NCBI GenBank assembly: GCA_001899145.1 | Contig: MKVF01000028.1 | Coordinates: 1 to 64,000, forward strand | DNA length: 64,000 bases | DNA from: Flavobacteriia bacterium 40-80 | GTDB taxonomy: Bacteria > Bacteroidota > Bacteroidia > Flavobacteriales_D > Crocinitomicaceae | Direction: 5' to 3' | In this document: positions 43,192 to 52,299 of the stretch, piece after piece | How positions within the stretch are numbered: the first letter of the stretch is position 1 | Layout of the letters: each line of letters opens with the position of its first letter | Notes under the pieces: generated by a model | Databases searched by the model: none | Told to the model about the DNA's origin: nothing | Seen by the model: only the letters and a program-made list of their open reading frames with translations | Made by a program: the position numbers and the translations under genes

Positions 43192-43353
43192 GTCTTGAAT
43201 TTATAAAAGGATAAAGATAAACCGGATGTGAAGGTATCGGGAGGATTGTTTTAAAAGTTTTAAACGTAATTCTGTTAAGATTATTTCATGGTTTAACGAA
43301 AGACAAAGTGATAATTTATGAACTTTACTCTGTCCCTGAATTTGAAAAAAGAC

Positions 43354-44058
43354 ATGAAAGTCATAGAATTAAAATCTGTAAACATTTATCAGAATAACGA
43401 AGCTGTATTACAATCTGTTGATTTCCAGCTGGGAGAAAACGAAATGGTTTATCTTATCGGTAAAACAGGAAGTGGAAAAAGCAGCCTGCTGAAAACGTTG
43501 TACGGAGAATTACCTCTCGTGGACGGACAGGGAACAGTGGTGGATTTTGATTTGAAAACGCTGAAAAGGAAACAGGTTCCGTTTTTAAGAAGAAAAATCG
43601 GGATTGTTTTTCAGGATTTTCAGCTGTTGATGGATCGCTCTGTGATAAAGAATTTATTATTTGTGATGGAATCAACCGGCTGGAATAATAAAGCATTAAT
43701 GGAAAAGCGTGCGATGGATGTTATGGAAATGGTAGGCATCGGGCACAAGGCAAATCAGATGCCTTTCAAGCTTTCAGGAGGAGAGCAGCAGCGTGTTTCA
43801 ATTGCACGGGCTTTAGTCAATCATCCGCGCCTGATCCTGGCAGATGAGCCTACAGGAAATCTGGATTCGGAAACAGCTGAAGAAATCATGCGGCTGATCA
43901 TGGCGGTAGCACGGGAAGAAAAATCCGCAGTGCTGATGGCGACGCACGATATGACCATTGTGGAAAAATTCCCGGGAAGAGTAATCCGTATTGAGAACGG
44001 AATATTGAAAGAAGTGGAAACAATTCATCGTTTCGATCCGTTCAAGCCGCTTTTTTAG
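43354..44058 (+). CDS. ftsE: FtsE-like ABC ATPase
   Basis: 234 residues from the ATG at 43354, chosen because MKVIELKSVNIYQ matches FtsE openings; an in-frame ATG at 43318 would add 12 residues. Walker A is IGKTGSGKSS, signature LSGGEQQRV, Walker B LILADEP, with GNLD and the switch His in ATHD. FtsE with FtsX controls peptidoglycan hydrolysis at division. No ftsX is adjacent, so the partner lies elsewhere; a LolD/MacB-type relative remains possible. Confidence 0.85.
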   Translation: MKVIELKSVNIYQNNEAVLQSVDFQLGENEMVYLIGKTGSGKSSLLKTLYGELPLVDGQGTVVDFDLKTLKRKQVPFLRRKIGIVFQDFQLLMDRSVIKNLLFVMESTGWNNKALMEKRAMDVMEMVGIGHKANQMPFKLSGGEQQRVSIARALVNHPRLILADEPTGNLDSETAEEIMRLIMAVAREEKSAVLMATHDMTIVEKFPGRVIRIENGILKEVETIHRFDPFKPLF

Positions 44059-44097
44059 AGAGTTGAAATCAGCTGAGAAAGAGAAAAACTACTTAAT

Positions 44098-44835
44098 TTA
44101 TATTCCCAGCATTTCTTTCAGCGGAGCATACGCTGTTCTGCTGATAGGCAGCCGTGCTCCGGAGCGTAAAATAGCCAGATAGCTGTTTTTTTCAAAGGAT
44201 TCTATTTTTGTTAATTCGTTAATATTCATGATGTACGAACGGTGAATCCGGATAAATTGCCGGGAATCCAGCGTTTTTTCAAAGTAGTTCATTGTCTTTT
44301 TCTTGAGATGAGTTTTTCCTTTGTGATGAATCTTTACATAATCATCATACGCTTCCAGGTATTCCACTTCTGCTGTCGGAATGATACGGATTTCCGTACC
44401 GTCTTTTATTACGATCCGCAGATGCTCGTCTGGCTGCTTGCCGGTAATTTCCGCTATGTTTTCCGTTTTTTCAGATGAAACAGCCGGGTTTGCGAGCCAT
44501 TTTTGCATTGCCAGATCAAAACGTTGCTGTGAAAATGGTTTTAATAAATAATCCAGCGCGTTGGCTTCAAAAGCTTTTAATGCAAATTCATCATACGCTG
44601 TCGTAAAGATCACAGACGGATATTCCTGAAGAATTTCAAGCATTTCAAAGCCATTGATCTTAGGCATTTGTATGTCCAGAAAAATCAGATCCGGATGAAG
44701 CTGGGCGATGGCTTTCGCACCTTCAAAACCGTCATTGCATTCCGCTACAACTTCCACAGATTCATACTTTTCCAGGTATTCCCGAAGGAGCAGGCGTGCG
44801 AGTGGTTCGTCGTCAATCAATATTACTTTTTTCAT
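44098..44835 (-). CDS. LytTR-family response regulator
   Basis: 245 residues. The receiver domain has the phospho-acceptor Asp in LIFLDIQMPK (about 54), with DDEP at the N-terminus, and the conserved Thr and Lys (FTTAYDEF; YLLKPF). The C-terminal ~100 residues are a LytTR DNA-binding domain (AEVEYLEAYDDYVKIH; FIRIHRSYIMN). It overlaps the kinase gene by 4 bases and is last in a LiaF-like, kinase, regulator operon. It should bind direct repeats upstream of envelope genes; targets not evident here. Confidence 0.92.
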   Translation of the reverse strand: MKKVILIDDEPLARLLLREYLEKYESVEVVAECNDGFEGAKAIAQLHPDLIFLDIQMPKINGFEMLEILQEYPSVIFTTAYDEFALKAFEANALDYLLKPFSQQRFDLAMQKWLANPAVSSEKTENIAEITGKQPDEHLRIVIKDGTEIRIIPTAEVEYLEAYDDYVKIHHKGKTHLKKKTMNYFEKTLDSRQFIRIHRSYIMNINELTKIESFEKNSYLAILRSGARLPISRTAYAPLKEMLGI

Positions 44836-45860
44836 GGTCCGGGAATTTTAATCGTTACCGTAAAATCATCATCGGTTTTCTCAATTTTAAGCAGATCAGC
44901 CTGTTTGTATAATAATTTTAGCTTGCGGTCGATGGATTTCAGGCCAAAACCGGTTCCATTTACTGCATTAGCGGAATTTTTGTCGTACGGATTCCGGATA
45001 GAAATCATCAGGTGATTGTCATTGCATTCGATTGTTATGGAAATTGTTATTTCTCCTGTTTTGCTGTTTAACCCGTATTTGATCGCATTTTCTACCAGCG
45101 GCTGTAAAATTAAAGAGGGCAATTGCACGTTTTCGCATTCACCGGAGTCTTTGATCTCTACATTCAGGCGGTTTCCGAAGCGTACTTTTTCGATTGACAT
45201 ATACAGGTTCAGATAGTAAATTTCCTCTGCAACGGAATTAAAGTCATCTTTTCCTTTCTGAAGCGTCAGGCGGAGAAAATCAGACAGGCTGAACAGCATT
45301 TCACGGGCCTTTTCGGGCTGGGATTTAACCAGCGCACTAATGGAATTCAGACTATTAAATAAAAAATGCGGCTGAAATTGCTGCTGGAGGTTGTTCATTT
45401 CCGCTTTTGCCAGCTGTCGTTCTTTTTCCAGTAAATGATTAAATGCCAGCCGTTGTTCCTGTAAATGTTTGTCAATCCACAGTTGATTTACAATGGTCAG
45501 CAATATCAAAAACAAGATAAACCAGCGAACGAAAAATAACTGTGAAAGTAATTGATGGTAGGTTTCATCCTGTTCGCCGATCCAGTTGCCATACCATTGT
45601 GTCAGTAAGGAAATCAACAGGCTGAAAACAGTAATAATACTGATATGGACTACATTTATCGCCGAACGGGAATGATAAAAAGAATGTATCCGCTGTAATA
45701 TAAAAGAAAAAAATGCCAGCCAGAAATAACTGCTGACGGCATCTGAAAGTGCTGCGCCGTGACTCACTCCATAACGGCGCAGCAAAAAATAATAACCGAT
45801 ATCAACCAGCAAAAGAGCTATTGCTATCCATGAGAATCTATGTTGGAGGAGTTTTGTCAT
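44832..45860 (-). CDS. LytS/YehU-type sensor histidine kinase
   Basis: 342 residues. Four N-terminal membrane segments (about 10-135), then the His_kinase motif LQQQFQPHFLFNSLNSISAL (phospho-acceptor His about 167) and a HATPase domain with LQPLVENAIKYGL and GTGFGL. This type partners LytTR regulators. No separate sensory domain is visible, so the membrane part probably senses the signal. Five bases after the LiaF-like gene. Confidence 0.92.
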   Translation of the reverse strand: MTKLLQHRFSWIAIALLLVDIGYYFLLRRYGVSHGAALSDAVSSYFWLAFFSFILQRIHSFYHSRSAINVVHISIITVFSLLISLLTQWYGNWIGEQDETYHQLLSQLFFVRWFILFLILLTIVNQLWIDKHLQEQRLAFNHLLEKERQLAKAEMNNLQQQFQPHFLFNSLNSISALVKSQPEKAREMLFSLSDFLRLTLQKGKDDFNSVAEEIYYLNLYMSIEKVRFGNRLNVEIKDSGECENVQLPSLILQPLVENAIKYGLNSKTGEITISITIECNDNHLMISIRNPYDKNSANAVNGTGFGLKSIDRKLKLLYKQADLLKIEKTDDDFTVTIKIPGP

Positions 45861-45865
45861 TGTCT

Positions 45866-46639
45866 TTATTCATATCCGTGGAGCTCAATTCCTCCGAAAA
45901 CGCATGTTCCTTTTAAAATAAGCAGTTTTGATTCGCTCATCAGATCCTGTGGTAACAATACCCGTTTGTCTTCAATTCCTCCAAAAACAGATGTCAGATC
46001 GGATTTCACTTTCCAGTCAGCAGGAATAATTAACGTCGCCCCGCCAAATATGCACGTGATGTCCACGACTGCTTCTCCTTCGAAATCGGCTTGCATCAGG
46101 TTGATTTCCGTTCCTCCGAAAACACAGGAAACAGACGCACCTTTGAAATTCTTACTGAACACGTTCTTTGTCACTCCTCCAAAAAAAGCTCCTGCCTGGA
46201 TAAAGTCTTCGGAATGTAAGTCGTCCATCGTTGAGGAACTATTCAATCCTGACTTTTTTTTTTGATCGAACACCAGTGTTTTTGCAATCATCAGCACACC
46301 GATGCCAATAATGATCAGCGGCCATATAAATTTAGGATTGATCCAGAATGGAACCAGCTCATGCAGTAAAAAGGTCGCTCCGACCAGTATCATGATGTAA
46401 CCGCCGGTGTTTTTAAAATTATGTTTGATCAATGTTACGAAACCAATGGCAACCAGCAGCATTTTCCAGGAAAGAATCCAGTGCGGAACAAAAAATCCCA
46501 TTTGTTTTACCAGCACCAGCGCTCCTGCCAGGATAATAATTAATCCGGCAACTATTTTAGAGGTACGCTGGCGTTTTTGCCAGTTTTCATCCATAAACTG
46601 CTCAAAAAATTCTTTTTTAAATCGTCTTCTCTTTTCCAT
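45866..46639 (-). CDS. LiaF-like membrane protein with FGG repeats
   Basis: 257 residues. Four hydrophobic segments in the first half (about 27-125, DUF5668-like), then a cytoplasmic/extracytoplasmic beta-helix-like region with five repeats ending in FGG (AGAFFGGVTK, SCVFGGTEI, TCIFGGATL, TSVFGGIED, TCVFGGIEL). LiaF proteins modulate sensor kinases in response to cell-envelope stress. Immediately precedes the kinase and regulator genes, so it is probably the input modulator. Confidence 0.85.
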   Translation of the reverse strand: MEKRRRFKKEFFEQFMDENWQKRQRTSKIVAGLIIILAGALVLVKQMGFFVPHWILSWKMLLVAIGFVTLIKHNFKNTGGYIMILVGATFLLHELVPFWINPKFIWPLIIIGIGVLMIAKTLVFDQKKKSGLNSSSTMDDLHSEDFIQAGAFFGGVTKNVFSKNFKGASVSCVFGGTEINLMQADFEGEAVVDITCIFGGATLIIPADWKVKSDLTSVFGGIEDKRVLLPQDLMSESKLLILKGTCVFGGIELHGYE

Positions 46640-46766
46640 AACATCTTAATTTTCTTCAAATCTAGGGGAGCAGCCTTTGAAAAGAAATGCCTTTTCGGTG
46701 AAATGTAGCTATTTTTCGGTAAACTGTATATAAAGGAATGAAAACGAGAACCGGGTGAAAATAAAA

Positions 46767-46789
46767 AAGTCACCCTTGGGGGGTGACTT
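46767..46789 (-). terminator. Terminator of tRNA-Asn
   Basis: Stem AAGTCACCC (46767-46775) with GGGTGACTT (46781-46789), loop of five, followed on the minus strand by a T run. Confidence 0.85.
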
Positions 46790-46791
46790 CG

Positions 46792-46865
46792 CTCTTCCTG
46801 CTGGGCTCGAACCAGCGACCCTCTGATTAACAGTCAGATGCTCTAACCAACTGAGCTAAGGAAGA
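46792..46865 (-). tRNA. tRNA-Asn (GTT)
   Basis: 74 bases. Acceptor TCTTCCT pairs with AGGAAGA, D arm GCTCAGTTGGTTAGAGC, anticodon loop CTGTTAA with anticodon GTT, T arm GCTGG-TTCGAGC-CCAGC, discriminator G, CCA not encoded. A TATATTTG box lies 17 bases upstream (46882-46889). Confidence 0.95.
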
Positions 46866-46881
46866 ATCGTGATTGCGGTTG

Positions 46882-46889
46882 CAAATATA
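46882..46889 (-). promoter_or_regulatory. -7 box (TATATTTG) of tRNA-Asn
   Basis: Exact TAnnTTTG match on the minus strand directly upstream of the tRNA. Confidence 0.5.
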
Positions 46890-46950
46890 ATTATTCTTTC
46901 TGTTACTACAATAAAATCAATCGGATTTTTTTGAAAATTTTTCTATCTTA

Positions 46951-47403
46951 TTAGAAATCATCTCCATCAATAGTGAAATCGTCTAAACCGGAGTCTCCGT
47001 ACTCATCTTCATCTGAAAACTCATCTCCTTCATAATCATCACGATCATCGTTATCTGAAGATTTCGCTGGCCGGAGAATGTTTGTTTTTGATACGTTTAA
47101 ACGGATTTCGGTTCTGACAAAGCCATCTTCCTGAACGAACGCCTTTGCAAAAGGTGTTCCGACCAGTTCCACCAGCGCTCCTTTTTTCAGGAAATCCAGA
47201 ATTCTCATATTAGATCCTTCTTTTTTCCAGATGGTGCAATTCACCCAGGTTGTTTTGGTTTTCGAATCTCCGCTTTTTTTATCCTTCCAGTTTTTATTAT
47301 GTGCCACCGGAAAATTTATCGCCAAAACCCCACGCTCCATCTGCTTTACAATCGCATCTTTTCCTATGTTTCCAATAAGGCGCGTTTCAAATACTGTTGC
47401 CAT
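46951..47403 (-). CDS. ssb: Single-stranded DNA-binding protein
   Basis: 150 residues. N-terminal OB fold (TRLIGNIGKDAIVKQME; VAHNKNWKDKKSGDSKTKTTW; VNCTIWKKE; GALVELVGTPFAKAF). A strongly acidic disordered tail ends in IDGDDF, the tip used by bacterial SSB to recruit partners. Coats single-stranded DNA in replication and repair. Appears monocistronic. Confidence 0.92.
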   Translation of the reverse strand: MATVFETRLIGNIGKDAIVKQMERGVLAINFPVAHNKNWKDKKSGDSKTKTTWVNCTIWKKEGSNMRILDFLKKGALVELVGTPFAKAFVQEDGFVRTEIRLNVSKTNILRPAKSSDNDDRDDYEGDEFSDEDEYGDSGLDDFTIDGDDF

Positions 47404-47653
47404 GATATATAAGAATTAGTAGATTTTAATCGAATATTTCAATTAAATTAAGCACCTAAGGTATAATTTTTAAAATAAAATCCCTATAAAAATTATTTTT
47501 AAATGAATGAGAAGTATTTCTTCCAGAGAAATGGCTGAAAGAAAAATTTTCGGAAAAAAAGTATGATCGTCCGGTTCTAAGGTCTCTATCTTTACCCTTA
47601 GTTGGTGTAGATCCTAATATCATAATGTCCTAAAGTTCTTCTGACTTCTTTCA
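47404..47653. other. Intergenic, no gene seen
   Basis: About 250 AT-rich bases between the barrel gene and ssb; no hairpin with a T run and no coding frame I can support. Confidence 0.5.
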
Positions 47654-48532
47654 TCACCATTTCGGGCAGGTATTACAATCATTTTTTGAACGGATGTAGA
47701 TCACTCCTCCAATGGATACTTGCCCCATTGCATACCCAAAGGCGTGTTTGGTGTAGGCATTTACAATATCCGGACGGTTTATAACTTTCACCTGGTGCAT
47801 GAATCCGCCGCTTATTTCTCCCTGAATAAACAAATGGTTGAAAAACTCCAGGCGCATCCCTGCCTGTGCTGAAAGGCCATAACCTGACATGGAAACGGTT
47901 TCCATATATTTTTTTCCGGCGAACGTAAAATCATTGAAAGACAGAATTCCACCCGCTCCGACTCCAAGTTGCCCTGTGATCGCGAATTGTTTATTTCTTG
48001 TTCTGTACAAATACACACCATACATTAATTCCGCGTGGATGTAATTGTGCCCGTTTGTATTTTCGTAGTGAAACTTGTCTGTTTTTGTCACTACCGGATC
48101 GTTCACGTGCGTGCCGTCCCATTCACTGCCGACACTTGGATTGATCTGACCGGAAAGTAATACCTGATTATTGTTTCTCATCACGTATTTCATGTGGTCA
48201 TACCCGATATTGATCGCCCAGTTGTCTGCAAAAAAGTATCCCATTCTGATATTGAATTGCGGTACAGTAAAAGTGGATGGCTTAAAGTAGGTCGTGATGT
48301 CGTAGCTTGGTCTGTCTGCTGCAGAAACTCCTGCCAAGGTAAAATCATACCCCGGGCCGGTAAAATGCAGGTTACTTTTTGTATAAACCGAATGGTTGTA
48401 TCCCCAATATAGAAACAAAGCACCTTTTCCCATGGAGTTTTTGTTTACTTTCTTTTTAAGCTGGGCGTTAGTATGAGTTGTTACGAAACAGATTAAAAAA
48501 ACAAAAAAGAAGGCACGAAATATTGTTTTCAT
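47654..48532 (-). CDS. Outer-membrane beta-barrel protein of unknown function
   Basis: 292 residues with signal peptide (ending near THTNAQ). Repeated amphipathic strands rich in aromatic residues (FNIRMGYFFADNWAINIGYDH; YIHAELMYGVYLYRTRNKQF; MGQVSIGGVIYIRS) indicate a small barrel. The C-terminus carries two Cys (CNTCPKW). No domain is recognised. Monocistronic with about 250 bases of non-coding sequence before ssb. Confidence 0.7.
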   Translation of the reverse strand: MKTIFRAFFFVFLICFVTTHTNAQLKKKVNKNSMGKGALFLYWGYNHSVYTKSNLHFTGPGYDFTLAGVSAADRPSYDITTYFKPSTFTVPQFNIRMGYFFADNWAINIGYDHMKYVMRNNNQVLLSGQINPSVGSEWDGTHVNDPVVTKTDKFHYENTNGHNYIHAELMYGVYLYRTRNKQFAITGQLGVGAGGILSFNDFTFAGKKYMETVSMSGYGLSAQAGMRLEFFNHLFIQGEISGGFMHQVKVINRPDIVNAYTKHAFGYAMGQVSIGGVIYIRSKNDCNTCPKW

Positions 48533-48582
48533 GTGTTTATAGTTTTAGGTTGATATTGTTAAAAAGCCACTATAACTTCATA

Positions 48583-49452
48583 TTAAATCATTTTTAAAAA
48601 GGCAATTTCCTGTTCTGTCAGATGCCTGTACATTCCTCTGGAAAGGTCTTTTTTCGTCAGGCAGGCGAATTGTACCCTGTCAAGCTTTACCACTGTATAA
48701 CCCAGTTTTTCAAAAATTCTTCTGACGATTCTGTTCTTTCCGGAATGGATTTCCACTCCGACCTCACTGCTTCTGCCATTTTTAACATATTCTGCCTGAT
48801 CACATTTGATCATTCCATCGTCCAGATGGATACCTGTTCTCAGCTTTTCCATATCGGTGTGTAAAAACGGGCGTTCCAGCTCTACATGGTAAATTTTTCT
48901 TACCTGGTGCTTTGGGTGTGTTAGTCTTTTGGCTAAATCTCCGTCATTTGTAAATAGTAGTACTCCTGTTGTTTCGCGGTCCAGTCGGCCAACGGGGTAC
49001 ACCCGTTCTTTACAGGCTTTCCTCACGAGGGACATCACTGTTTTTCTTCCGAAAGGATCATCCATTGTGGTAATGAAATCCTTCGGTTTATTCAGCAAAA
49101 CGTATTGTTTTTTCTCAGATTTGATAGTAGCTCCGTCGTATTTTACGACATCTGTCGGTTTGATCTTGTATCCCAGCTCAGTAACTATTTCTCCGTTCAC
49201 AGTCACATTTCCTGCCTGAATAAGCACATCCGCTTCCCGGCGGGAGGCGATTCCTGCATTAGACAAAAATTTGTTTAGCCGGATTTCTTCTTTATTCAGA
49301 TCCGGAAGCGGTTCTTTAGATATAGGCTTAGCATATTTTTTTGCTGTGGCAGGACTTCCTGATCGTGGCCTGAAAGTCGTATTAGCGGATTTTTTGTTCT
49401 TGGAGGCTCCTGTTGAAGATTTAGGAGCATTTTTTTTATTTGGTCTGTTCAT
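48583..49452 (-). CDS. rRNA pseudouridine synthase (RluB/RsuA family)
   Basis: 289 residues from the ATG at 49452; an ATG at 49461 is also possible, and the TTG at 49479 overlaps the promoter box. A lysine/serine-rich disordered N-terminus (~50 residues) precedes an S4 RNA-binding domain (IRLNKFLSNAGIASRREAD) and the catalytic domain, with the catalytic Asp in VGRLDRETTGVLL. Converts a specific uridine in 16S or 23S rRNA to pseudouridine. The basic extension is typical of Bacteroidota members. Confidence 0.92.
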   Translation of the reverse strand: MNRPNKKNAPKSSTGASKNKKSANTTFRPRSGSPATAKKYAKPISKEPLPDLNKEEIRLNKFLSNAGIASRREADVLIQAGNVTVNGEIVTELGYKIKPTDVVKYDGATIKSEKKQYVLLNKPKDFITTMDDPFGRKTVMSLVRKACKERVYPVGRLDRETTGVLLFTNDGDLAKRLTHPKHQVRKIYHVELERPFLHTDMEKLRTGIHLDDGMIKCDQAEYVKNGRSSEVGVEIHSGKNRIVRRIFEKLGYTVVKLDRVQFACLTKKDLSRGMYRHLTEQEIAFLKMI

Positions 49453-49476
49453 CCCGAGCATACTATTTATGAACTG

Positions 49477-49484
49477 CAAAGGTA
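49477..49484 (-). promoter_or_regulatory. -7 box (TACCTTTG) of the pseudouridine synthase gene
   Basis: Exact TAnnTTTG match on the minus strand. It rules out the TTG at 49479 as translation start. Confidence 0.45.
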
Positions 49485-49603
49485 TTTTAAATTTTCGAGT
49501 TTTTTAATATTTTTTAAGACGAACTCTTAAATTCTCAGATGAAGGATCGGAAAGAGCCGGTGAAAGCTGCTTTTTTGAAAAACTGAAAGAAAAATTTTGA
49601 TTT

Positions 49604-49622
49604 TATACCAATACTTGGTATA
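49604..49622. promoter_or_regulatory. Inverted repeat, candidate ParD operator
   Basis: TATACCAA-TAC-TTGGTATA is a perfect 8-base inverted repeat with a 3-base centre, 20 bases before the antitoxin ATG. ParD antitoxins bind such sites to repress their own operon. Confidence 0.6.
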
Positions 49623-49642
49623 TTTAAACAAACTTTAAAATT

Positions 49643-49891
49643 ATGGCAAAAAACACGTCAATTCTGTTAGGTGATTATTTTGGCAGTTTTATTAACCAGC
49701 AAATAAAATCGGGGAAATTTTCTTCTGCAAGTGAAGTTGTAAGAGCTGCTTTAAGAATGTTCGAACATGAGGAAACAAAAAAAAATGAACTGATTAAGGA
49801 GCTCAAAAAAGGGGAAAAATCCGGGTTTGCAGAGAGCTTTAACCGAGAGGAGTTCCGGGCTGATCTACATCGAAAATATGCTGCGGAATAA
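49643..49891 (+). CDS. parD: ParD-like antitoxin (CopG/RHH type)
   Basis: 82 residues. The N-terminal ribbon-helix-helix region (NTSILLGDYFGSFINQQIKSG, then SSASEVVRAALRMFEHEE) is typical of type II antitoxin CC2985/ParD. The charged C-terminal tail binds the toxin. Stop and start overlap the toxin gene (TAATG, 1 base). A palindrome lies just upstream. Confidence 0.9.
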   Translation: MAKNTSILLGDYFGSFINQQIKSGKFSSASEVVRAALRMFEHEETKKNELIKELKKGEKSGFAESFNREEFRADLHRKYAAE

Positions 49892-50184
49892 TGAACTATA
49901 AGATCAGCAAAGAAGCATTAAATGATTTAGAAAAAATCTGGCTTTATACTTTTGAAAACTGGTCAGTTGAACAAGCAGATTATTATTACGATTTACTTAT
50001 GGATGAAATTGAGTACCTGGCTAAAAGTCCTAAATCCGGAAAAGATTATGGTGAAGTGAGGAAAGGATATTTCCGTTCACGTATGAAATCTCATCTCATT
50101 TTTTATAAAACCAATTTGAAAGGAAATAAAATCGAAATTATAAGAATTCTTCATCAGCAAATGGATATTAAATCTCATTTATAA
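49891..50184 (+). CDS. parE: ParE-like toxin (RelE/ParE family)
   Basis: 97 residues. Family features: YKISKEALNDLEKIWLYTFENWSVEQAD N-terminal helices, SGKDYGEVRKGYFRSRMKSHLIFYK strands and IEIIRILHQQMD C-terminus. ParE toxins poison DNA gyrase; RelE relatives cleave mRNA, and the sequence does not decide target. Translationally coupled to the antitoxin. The gene pair looks intact. Confidence 0.9.
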   Translation: MNYKISKEALNDLEKIWLYTFENWSVEQADYYYDLLMDEIEYLAKSPKSGKDYGEVRKGYFRSRMKSHLIFYKTNLKGNKIEIIRILHQQMDIKSHL

Positions 50185-50216
50185 AACAATACAGCTTAAT
50201 CTTTTTCCAAATAAAA

Positions 50217-50244
50217 ACCCCTGACAATCATCATTATCAGGGGT
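50217..50244. terminator. Bidirectional terminator
   Basis: Stem ACCCCTGA (50217-50224) with TCAGGGGT (50237-50244), with A-rich sequence before and T-rich after. It lies between convergent parE and ahcY. Confidence 0.8.
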
Positions 50245-50262
50245 CATTTTATATACTATTTT

Positions 50263-51576
50263 TTAGTATCTGTAGTGTTCTGCTTTATAAGGCCCTTCAA
50301 CCGCTACGCCAATATATTTCGCCTGGTCTTCTGTCAAAGTTTCCAATTCAACACCGATTTTAGCAAGGTGTAATTTCGCCACTTTTTCATCCAGATGTTT
50401 CGGCAACATATATACGTCATTCTCATACGCATCTGCATTGGTCCACAATTCAAGCTGAGCCAGCGTCTGGTTAGTGAAGGAGTTAGACATTACAAATGAC
50501 GGATGACCTGTTGCACAGCCCAAATTCACCAAACGGCCTTCTGCCAGAATAATAACTTCTTTTCCGTTTACATTATAAATATCTACCTGTGGCTTTACTT
50601 CAATTTTCGTATTTCCATATGTTTTGTTCAACCACGCCATGTCAATTTCATTATCAAAATGACCGATATTACATACGATTGTTTTATCTTTCATTTTTTC
50701 AAAATGACGGCCTACAACGATGTCTTTATTTCCGGTAGTTGTTACAACGATATCCACATTGTGAACTACTGTATCCAGTTTTTTCACCTCAAAACCGTCC
50801 ATTGCAGCCTGCAACGCGCAGATCGGGTCGATTTCCGTAACAATAACACGCGCACCGGCACCTCTCAGAGAAGCTGCGGAACCTTTACCTACATCTCCGT
50901 AACCGCAAACCACAGCTACTTTTCCTGCTAACATAACATCTGTGGCACGGCGGATAGAATCCACCAAAGATTCTTTACATCCGTATTTATTGTCAAATTT
51001 TGATTTTGTTACGGAGTCATTTACGTTAATTGCCGGCATTACCAGTGTTCCGTTTTTCTTTCTTTCATACAAACGGTGAACTCCTGTTGTCGTTTCTTCC
51101 GAAAGACCTTTGATATCTTTTGTCAGTTCCGGGAAACGGTCAAATACCATGTTTGTCAGGTCTCCTCCGTCATCCAGGATCATATTTAATGGCTTACCAT
51201 CTTTAAAAGCGAATAAGGTTTGTTCAATACACCAATCAAATTCCTGCTCGTTCATTCCTTTCCATGCGAACACCGGAATTCCTGCTGCTGCGATTGCTGC
51301 TGCTGCGTGATCCTGAGTTGAGAAAATGTTACAGGAAGACCAGGTAACTTCTGCACCTAATTCTACTAATGTTTCGATCAAAACCGCTGTCTGGATCGTC
51401 ATGTGTAAACATCCCGCGATTCTTGCCCCTGCAAGTGGTTTGGATGTTCCGTATTCGGCACGGAGTGACATTAGTCCCGGCATTTCCGCTTCTGCCAGAC
51501 GAATTTCTTTTCTTCCCCATTCAGCAAGGCTGATATCTTTAACTTTATAAGCTAATTTTTCTGTTGTATTGCTCAT
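50263..51576 (-). CDS. ahcY: Adenosylhomocysteinase
   Basis: 437 residues, full length. NAD-binding [18 protein letters not shown] (about 223-240), substrate-binding segments ([43 protein letters not shown]), and the C-terminal KAEHYRY tetramer tail. Hydrolyses S-adenosylhomocysteine to adenosine and homocysteine, keeping methylation running. Monocistronic, with a TACCTTTG box upstream. Confidence 0.97.
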   Translation of the reverse strand: MSNTTEKLAYKVKDISLAEWGRKEIRLAEAEMPGLMSLRAEYGTSKPLAGARIAGCLHMTIQTAVLIETLVELGAEVTWSSCNIFSTQDHAAAAIAAAGIPVFAWKGMNEQEFDWCIEQTLFAFKDGKPLNMILDDGGDLTNMVFDRFPELTKDIKGLSEETTTGVHRLYERKKNGTLVMPAINVNDSVTKSKFDNKYGCKESLVDSIRRATDVMLAGKVAVVCGYGDVGKGSAASLRGAGARVIVTEIDPICALQAAMDGFEVKKLDTVVHNVDIVVTTTGNKDIVVGRHFEKMKDKTIVCNIGHFDNEIDMAWLNKTYGNTKIEVKPQVDIYNVNGKEVIILAEGRLVNLGCATGHPSFVMSNSFTNQTLAQLELWTNADAYENDVYMLPKHLDEKVAKLHLAKIGVELETLTEDQAKYIGVAVEGPYKAEHYRY

Positions 51577-51608
51577 ACTTTTATCCTTAATTTCAATTTT
51601 TCAGGGAA

Positions 51609-51616
51609 CAAAGGTA
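51609..51616 (-). promoter_or_regulatory. -7 box (TACCTTTG) of ahcY
   Basis: Exact TAnnTTTG match on the minus strand, 33 bases before the ATG. Confidence 0.5.
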
Positions 51617-51789
51617 CAAAGTAAGTTCGGGATAAAAAAATTGTAGCAGAAGTTGGGATAAATTTAACGCAGCTAATATGTTATCTGAATAGATGAACCT
51701 TATTCAATATATTTTTTTCAGAAAAATTCATTTTTGATGTAACAAAATCAAATATTAAATTGTCTTTTCTTTAAAAGCAGAAAAATAAC

Positions 51790-52299
51790 ATGATGGATCA
51801 GCACGCTTTTCAGTCTTCCGTTTTTGTTCATAAGGACAAGATGTTTCGCCTGGCGAAAAGACTGCTGGTAAGTCCTGATGAAGCTTTTGATACGGTACAG
51901 GATGTAATGGTAAAGTTATGGCAGATGAGAGCGGAGCTGCATCGTTACAGAAACCTGGAAGCATTTGCAATGCAGTGTATTAAAAACGAATGCTTTAACC
52001 GGCTGAAACATGAAGAAGTAGCGGCTGCCCACCGGCAGTCGGTAGCTGCCGGAACGAGGGCAGAATCATTTCCGGGAGCGGATAATACAAAGGAGATTAT
52101 CCTGGAGCTGATCAACGCGCTGCCTCCGAAGCAGCAGATGGTGATGCATCTGAAAGATATTGAAGAATATGATATTCCGGAGATCGCGGAGATCATGGAG
52201 ATAGAAGAAAATGCTGTTCGTATCAACCTGATGCGGGCGAGGCAAAAGATTAAAGACCAGCTTGAAAAATTGTTTGAATATGAGCAACGACAAAATTGA
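51790..52299 (+). CDS. ECF-type RNA polymerase sigma factor
   Basis: 169 residues. Region 2 (VFVHKDKMFRLAKRLLVSPDEAFDTVQDVMVKLW) and region 4 (LINALPPKQQMVMHLKDIEEYDIPEIAEIMEIEENAVRINLMRARQKIK) are both complete. It directs transcription of an envelope-stress-type regulon. The anti-sigma-like gene follows with a 20-base overlap, then two DUF4252 genes, all on the plus strand. Confidence 0.92.
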   Translation: MMDQHAFQSSVFVHKDKMFRLAKRLLVSPDEAFDTVQDVMVKLWQMRAELHRYRNLEAFAMQCIKNECFNRLKHEEVAAAHRQSVAAGTRAESFPGADNTKEIILELINALPPKQQMVMHLKDIEEYDIPEIAEIMEIEENAVRINLMRARQKIKDQLEKLFEYEQRQN

